A DNA stretch of 64,000 nt from Pedobacter sp. AK013 (GTDB taxonomy: Bacteria > Bacteroidota > Bacteroidia > Sphingobacteriales > Sphingobacteriaceae), in assembly GCF_014205835.1 (NCBI RefSeq), contig NZ_JACHCQ010000033.1:1-64000 (forward strand), in the 5' to 3' direction. Position 1 is the first letter of the stretch. Every line of letters starts with the position of its first letter. Under the pieces are notes generated by a model. The model had not been told where the DNA came from, did no database searches, and saw only the letters and a list, made by a program, of their open reading frames with translations. This document shows, piece by piece, positions 59,403 to 64,000 of this stretch. The translations under genes and the position numbers were made by a program.

Positions 59403-62400
59403 ATGAAAAAAGGATTGATCAATTTTTTTTATGTGCTGTTGCTTATCGTTTACAGTCCGCTATCTAGTTTCTCCCAGGAGCCTGGAGTAGGAAGATATAT
59501 TGAACAGCCTGTTTCTCCATCCCCCAATGCCGCCTCGTTGGGTAAATACGGTGATATTCCAGTTGGTCTGTATTCAGGTGTGCCAAATATTAATGTTCCG
59601 ATCTGGCAGATCAATGAAGGGGATCTCTCAATTCCCATATCTCTTTCTTACTATGCTTCAGGGATCAAGGTTGAGCAGGATGCGAGCTGGGTAGGCCTTG
59701 GGTGGAGTTTAAATGCAGGGGGGGTAATTACCCGAACAGTAAAAGGTAGACCCGATGAGGAAGCTTATCTTAACAGGTCTTATCCGAAAATTCCGGGACA
59801 GTTGCTTAATCCCCAAAATACAGCGGCATCGTCTTGCGATAACTGGGAGGCTACAAAATATGCCTATCTGGTTGGGAAGGGAACATATGACTCGGAGCCG
59901 GACGTTTTTTATTTCAATTTTAACGGGCATTCGGGAAAATTTGTCTTTGACGAGGATGGTGGTATTCATACGATACCGTATCAAAAGGTCAAGATTGTGA
60001 AGCTGACTAACCTCGATTGGGAAATCACGACTGATGACGGTACCAGGTACAGGTTCGGTGGGCAGGGGAGTTATGAGAATAGTGTAAATTTCTCTGTACT
60101 TTACCCATATTACGATTGGGGTGTCACCAATAGAAATAAGGGACGGTTATATGAGTGTCCTTCAGCCTGGTATTTAAAGGAAATAATTTCAACGAGTGGA
60201 AGGAAATTATCTTTCGAATACAACGAGGAGAATTATCAGACAGTTTCTGGTATCTCGCAGCGTTTCTTTTTTGATGTAATGCACGCGAACAACGATCTTA
60301 CCCCTTCGAATAGCGGGAGCCTTTCTGAAATAAGTGGGGTGAGGTTAAAAAGTATAAGCTTTTCCAATGGCAGTGTTGAGTTTATTGCAAACAAAACCAG
60401 GGAGGATCTCTCCTTAACGACAGGATATCCTCCAAAGGCGTTGGAAAAAATTGTGATCAAGAACAGGGATCAAGTTCCCTTAAAGGTTTTCTCGCTTAAT
60501 ACTGGTTATTTTCAGGCGGTTGGTACTCCTGCCTCTTATCAGTCTAAAAGACTTAAATTATTATCCGTGACCGAGCTAAGCGGTGATGAGAGTGAACAGT
60601 TACCGCCATATATTTTTCAGTATGATGAACTCAATGCTCTTCCTTCAAAAATATCTTCAAGTCAGGACCATTGGGGATATTTCAATGGAAAGGATAATAA
60701 GGATATGTATGGTCACCCGCTGTTGGTCCCAAGTATCAACCAGAATTTTAAAAATGCAGCCATCATCAGGCTCCTGTGGAAAAATGAGGGCTACGACTGT
60801 GTTGGTTGTCCTATTATAGAATGTGGCAATAACATAGGATATGCCTGTCTGGGTTATGATATGGGCGTAAAGGATTTTCAGTTTAACGGTGCTAACAGGG
60901 ATTATGATTTTAGCTATGCGAAATCAGGGATATTAACAAAAATTTCATATCCTACGGGGGGATTCAACGAATTTGAGTACGAACCCCATGATTTTGAATT
61001 ACCGGAATATCATTATAAGACAGGGTCCAAGAGTATTGCCGTTCAGGCATCATGTTATGGGCCGAATAATCCCTCTATTCATCAGGGAGATAAATGTTAC
61101 TATCAACAGGCGATCACGCCAAATGATTTTATCCCTGCCGATGCGAGGGACAAAAATAGTTTAGTTGCATTTTCGTTCAGTTTTTCTTTTAATCTCGACG
61201 GGAATGATAACCGATGCTGCAAATGTGGTGATCCTTATGTTTATTTTAAGGATGTTACTACAAATACGATCCTGGTTGATGCCTTTGGCTTTGCAAGGCT
61301 GAAAACTCTTGATCCTTCAATTTCAGCGCAACTTGTCGGTGGGACGGGAAATATGTCCCAAAGCGGGGATTCTTGGCATTTTACGGGGATAAAGCTGGAT
61401 CCTTCCCATACGTACGAGATTTACGCAAGAACCATTGACTGTCCGGATTACAAGTGCCAGGAATTTCCAGATTGTCCGCAAAGGTCACCAAAGATGGAAG
61501 CATACATTGATGCGGGGTTCAACTACCTCACAAATGAGGTTGCGGTTTATAATGGAGTGCTAGGTGGTCTAAGAATCAAAAAAATTATTACAAGCCCCTC
61601 TTCAACTGAGCCGGCGATGGCTAAAACATTTGTTTATAAACTGAATGCATCGGGTAATAAAATCTCTAGCGGAATGGTGTTATCTACTCCGGAGTACACG
61701 GATAGTTTTATGGGGATTTTTACGACCTCAAGTACGGATGCTCCAACAACGTTTACAGGACGTTATATCAATATCCATTCGATGAACAGTGAGGTGCTGA
61801 TGGCATCTTCAGGGTCCAAATTCGAACTAGGTCAGACCGCCGGGAATTTTGTTGGCTACCGAGAAATTCAGGAGATCCAGTGCAACGGCCTGGATTGTCC
61901 TATTAGCCCACTTGGCAAAAAGATCAGCAATTTTAGTTCAGTAGATACTTACAAGGATAGATACAGCAAAACATTTGGTACGAGTTTCTTTTCAGGCTCA
62001 AATATGACCTGTCCAAACCTTCCGGTTTATCCTCCAACGGAATCATACCTAGGGTATGCGATTCCAAATGATGTGGATGAGAACAAACATTATTTCCCTT
62101 ATGCACCCAGTACAATGAATATGGACTGGAAAAGGGGGCTATTAACAAAAGAAACTTATTACGGTGCTGACAACAAAATAGTAAAGATGGAAGATTACCA
62201 GTATAATTCAGATTCGGACCCGAACAACAATACGGTGATCCCTGCAGTGAAAATCTGCCAGTCACCGATCGGGACAGAATTTGATGTGTATTATGGACGT
62301 TACGATATCCTTTCTGGATGGAATTATCTGTCATCAAAAAAGACCACAGATTATGATAAGGATGGCAATAAAGTAGAAAATACGACCTCTTACAGCTATG

Positions 62401-63410
62401 ATAATCCCATACATGCCCAGGTGAGCAGTATCGAACATTCATCCAGTAGGTCTGAAGAAAAACAGATCTATGAGTACAAATATCCGGCAGATTTTTCCGA
62501 TGCGCAGCTGGATGATGTGGGAAGGGATATGAAGGGACAGAAATTCATGCATAGCGCGGTTTTGCAGAGCAATACGAAAAAACAGATCTCAGGGCAGAAA
62601 TTTGTTGTGGGGAGCCAGATCAATAAGTTCGGTTATTTTTCAAATGCTTCAATTGGAAATTCTATCCAGCTTAAAGAGATTGCAAATCTTGAAAATAAGA
62701 CCAAGGTGCCTGAAGGTGATGCTGTGGAATTCCCTCCTTATTCTCCAGGTGTTACCTATGATCAGAAGTTTAAGAAAAAAATCAACTATAGCTATGACGG
62801 AAAAGGCAGTCTGATCGAATCTGAAAAGGAAGGAAATGTGAAAAAGATATACCTATATGATTACAATTCTTCTTATATGATTGCGGAAGTGGTTAATGGT
62901 AAGGATAAGAATAATATTGCCTATACCAGCTTTGAAGCAGATGGCACGGGAAACTGGTTGCTAAACGGAGGATCCTACGTGCAGGGAACAGCTGTTACGG
63001 GTAACAAGGGATATTTATTAGCTCCGGGAAACTATATCTATAAGGCCGATCTTAACAACATGGTAAGTTATCTTGTTTCCTACTGGTCCAGAAACGGCTC
63101 ATTAGTGGTAAATGGAAGCACAGGCGCTCCAAGAGAAAGTATAAATGGCTGGACTAGGCATGAGCATGTGATTAATGGTAGCTCTACAGTCCATCTGTCT
63201 GGAAATGCCGTTATTGACGAACTGAGGCTATTACCGGTAGAAGCAGCAATGACTACTTATACCTATGCGCCTTTGATTGGTACAACCAGTATGACCGATG
63301 AAAAAAATCAGACCACATCTTACGAATACGATAATTTCTTAAGGTTGAAAAATATCAGGGACCAACATGGCAACATTATCAAAAACAATACTTACCACTT
63401 CAAAAATTAA
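59403..63410 (+). CDS. Large secreted RHS/YD-repeat-type protein
   Basis: The 1335-residue protein has a signal peptide (about 1-24, SSFSQ). It then has the SpvB-like/RHS-type N-terminal region common in Bacteroidota (SLGKYGDIPVGLYSGVPNINVPIW and WVGLGWSLNAGGVITRTVKGRPDE), long beta-rich stretches, Cys-dense loops around 460-480 and 595-700 (NRCCKCGDPYVYF, CPDYKCQEFPDCPQ), and a C-terminal YD-repeat-like end (TTYTYAPLIGTTSMTDEKNQ, then YEYDNFLRLKNIRDQHGN). RHS proteins form shells that may carry a toxin or adhesion tip; here the protein stops right after the first YD-like units, with no toxin domain. The next gene starts 6 bp later with a GTG. Confidence 0.88.
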   Translation: MKKGLINFFYVLLLIVYSPLSSFSQEPGVGRYIEQPVSPSPNAASLGKYGDIPVGLYSGVPNINVPIWQINEGDLSIPISLSYYASGIKVEQDASWVGLGWSLNAGGVITRTVKGRPDEEAYLNRSYPKIPGQLLNPQNTAASSCDNWEATKYAYLVGKGTYDSEPDVFYFNFNGHSGKFVFDEDGGIHTIPYQKVKIVKLTNLDWEITTDDGTRYRFGGQGSYENSVNFSVLYPYYDWGVTNRNKGRLYECPSAWYLKEIISTSGRKLSFEYNEENYQTVSGISQRFFFDVMHANNDLTPSNSGSLSEISGVRLKSISFSNGSVEFIANKTREDLSLTTGYPPKALEKIVIKNRDQVPLKVFSLNTGYFQAVGTPASYQSKRLKLLSVTELSGDESEQLPPYIFQYDELNALPSKISSSQDHWGYFNGKDNKDMYGHPLLVPSINQNFKNAAIIRLLWKNEGYDCVGCPIIECGNNIGYACLGYDMGVKDFQFNGANRDYDFSYAKSGILTKISYPTGGFNEFEYEPHDFELPEYHYKTGSKSIAVQASCYGPNNPSIHQGDKCYYQQAITPNDFIPADARDKNSLVAFSFSFSFNLDGNDNRCCKCGDPYVYFKDVTTNTILVDAFGFARLKTLDPSISAQLVGGTGNMSQSGDSWHFTGIKLDPSHTYEIYARTIDCPDYKCQEFPDCPQRSPKMEAYIDAGFNYLTNEVAVYNGVLGGLRIKKIITSPSSTEPAMAKTFVYKLNASGNKISSGMVLSTPEYTDSFMGIFTTSSTDAPTTFTGRYINIHSMNSEVLMASSGSKFELGQTAGNFVGYREIQEIQCNGLDCPISPLGKKISNFSSVDTYKDRYSKTFGTSFFSGSNMTCPNLPVYPPTESYLGYAIPNDVDENKHYFPYAPSTMNMDWKRGLLTKETYYGADNKIVKMEDYQYNSDSDPNNNTVIPAVKICQSPIGTEFDVYYGRYDILSGWNYLSSKKTTDYDKDGNKVENTTSYSYDNPIHAQVSSIEHSSSRSEEKQIYEYKYPADFSDAQLDDVGRDMKGQKFMHSAVLQSNTKKQISGQKFVVGSQINKFGYFSNASIGNSIQLKEIANLENKTKVPEGDAVEFPPYSPGVTYDQKFKKKINYSYDGKGSLIESEKEGNVKKIYLYDYNSSYMIAEVVNGKDKNNIAYTSFEADGTGNWLLNGGSYVQGTAVTGNKGYLLAPGNYIYKADLNNMVSYLVSYWSRNGSLVVNGSTGAPRESINGWTRHEHVINGSSTVHLSGNAVIDELRLLPVEAAMTTYTYAPLIGTTSMTDEKNQTTSYEYDNFLRLKNIRDQHGNIIKNNTYHFKN

Positions 63411-63416
63411 CGCGCT

Positions 63417-64000
63417 GTGAAAAAAATATTATTGTTAATCTGCTTTCTTGCCGGTTTTATATATGCTCATGCATCTCTGAATCCTGGTGATATTGTTGTT
63501 GTAGGATTCAACGCTAAAGGATTTGACCAAATTGCGATAATGGCAACCCGGAGTTTTCAGAACGAACATTTCAATATTACTGATGCAGGATGGAATGCCG
63601 CTGGTGGTTTCAGGGTTGGTGAAGGAATGCTGATCTCCAGGGTGGAGAGTATGCAGGCCGGTGAAATTATTACCATCAACTTATATTCAGGTTATGGTAG
63701 TGCGGGGGATGAGCAATTCAGCATGTCAGGTACTTTTGACCTTGCTGCTAGTGGAGACCAATTGATTATATACCAGGGGGTGGCATCTGATCCTCACATG
63801 GTGTATGCGCTTAACTACAGCAGTAAAAAATGGGCAACTGATGCATCCGATGCTGCTAGTTCAGCATTGCCGACTGGTTTGACCAACGGTTATTCTGCTG
63901 TGTCATTGATCCAGAAGGAAAGCTATAGGTATGCTCAAAAAATCGATCTTTCGGATCTTGTCCGTTTTTTTGATGATCTCGGTGATTATAACAGTTGGCA
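63417..64000 (+). CDS. Secreted protein, partial at the window edge
   Basis: A GTG start at 63417 opens a frame to the window end (at least 194 codons): VKKILLLICFLAGFIYAHASLNPGDIVVVGFNAKGFDQIA. It has a signal peptide (about 1-20) and then the NPGDIVVVGFNAKGFDQ and DAGWNAAGGFRVGEGML pattern seen in Bacteroidota extracellular proteins with a beta-sandwich head domain. It begins 6 bp after the RHS-type gene and is probably co-transcribed with it. The C-terminus, where a sorting domain would lie, is not in the window. Confidence 0.75.
   Translation, partial: MKKILLLICFLAGFIYAHASLNPGDIVVVGFNAKGFDQIAIMATRSFQNEHFNITDAGWNAAGGFRVGEGMLISRVESMQAGEIITINLYSGYGSAGDEQFSMSGTFDLAASGDQLIIYQGVASDPHMVYALNYSSKKWATDASDAASSALPTGLTNGYSAVSLIQKESYRYAQKIDLSDLVRFFDDLGDYNSW

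Noticed and set aside
61933..62442. 169-codon minus-strand ORF inside the RHS-type gene
   Set aside because: Antisense frame to a clear protein-coding gene, with no motif and an implausible composition rich in Ser, His and Tyr.

Overview
The window looks like a chromosomal segment of a Pedobacter-like member of the Sphingobacteriaceae (Bacteroidota). The evidence is a low-GC background, two SusC/SusD pairs, a Bacteroidota-type ECF sigma/FecR pair, many TonB-linked outer-membrane proteins, TAnnTTTG-type promoter boxes and large intergenic palindromes. The species is an inference from gene content and protein style. I saw no rRNA, tRNA, CRISPR array, complete insertion sequence or replication origin.

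Layout. 1-13 kb is mostly housekeeping: a minus-strand run of rnr, a short-chain prenyl diphosphate synthase and two unknown envelope proteins; an HxlR regulator divergent from a secreted esterase; a PolB-type exonuclease translationally coupled to a fused double-ATPase ABC protein and followed by a sialidase-like protein; and a DUF433/DUF5615 toxin-antitoxin-like pair. 13-22 kb is centred on arginine: arginine decarboxylase, arginine deiminase, the citrulline hydrolase CtlX and arginyl-tRNA synthetase, with a multi-copy intergenic repeat around a phnA gene. 22-34 kb is a polysaccharide utilisation locus (PUL): ECF sigma, FecR, STN-containing SusC, SusD, an IPT-domain surface lipoprotein, a carbohydrate-binding protein and a GH9 endoglucanase, pointing to a beta-1,4-glucan type substrate. 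34-40 kb is a compact cassette of TonB-dependent receptor, beta-helix-like lipoprotein and secreted metallophosphoesterase. 40-44 kb holds small regulators and oxidative or detoxification-type hydrolases. 44-56 kb is a second PUL on the minus strand (GH13, SLC45/GPH-type sugar transporter, GH100-like enzyme, PfkB sugar kinase, SusC, SusD), facing a LacI-family regulator with clear palindromic operators; sucrose or a related fructose/glucose oligosaccharide is the best substrate guess.

56-64 kb is accessory. It has a secreted Gly-rich protein, a secreted-protein gene broken by a 10-base homopolymer slip, a small helix-turn-helix protein followed by an unusual pair of helically phased degenerate repeat arrays (11-bp and 10-bp periods) and a shortened DUF6266 protein, a perfect 42-bp palindrome, and a 1335-residue secreted RHS/YD-type protein followed by a partial secreted protein running off the window.

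The most unusual signal I found is the HTH / phased-repeat / DUF6266 module at 57754-58668. The other non-coding structures worth attention are the four-copy repeat with a constant 46-base core at 14.9-16.4 kb and the cluster of four hairpins at 11.55-11.69 kb.
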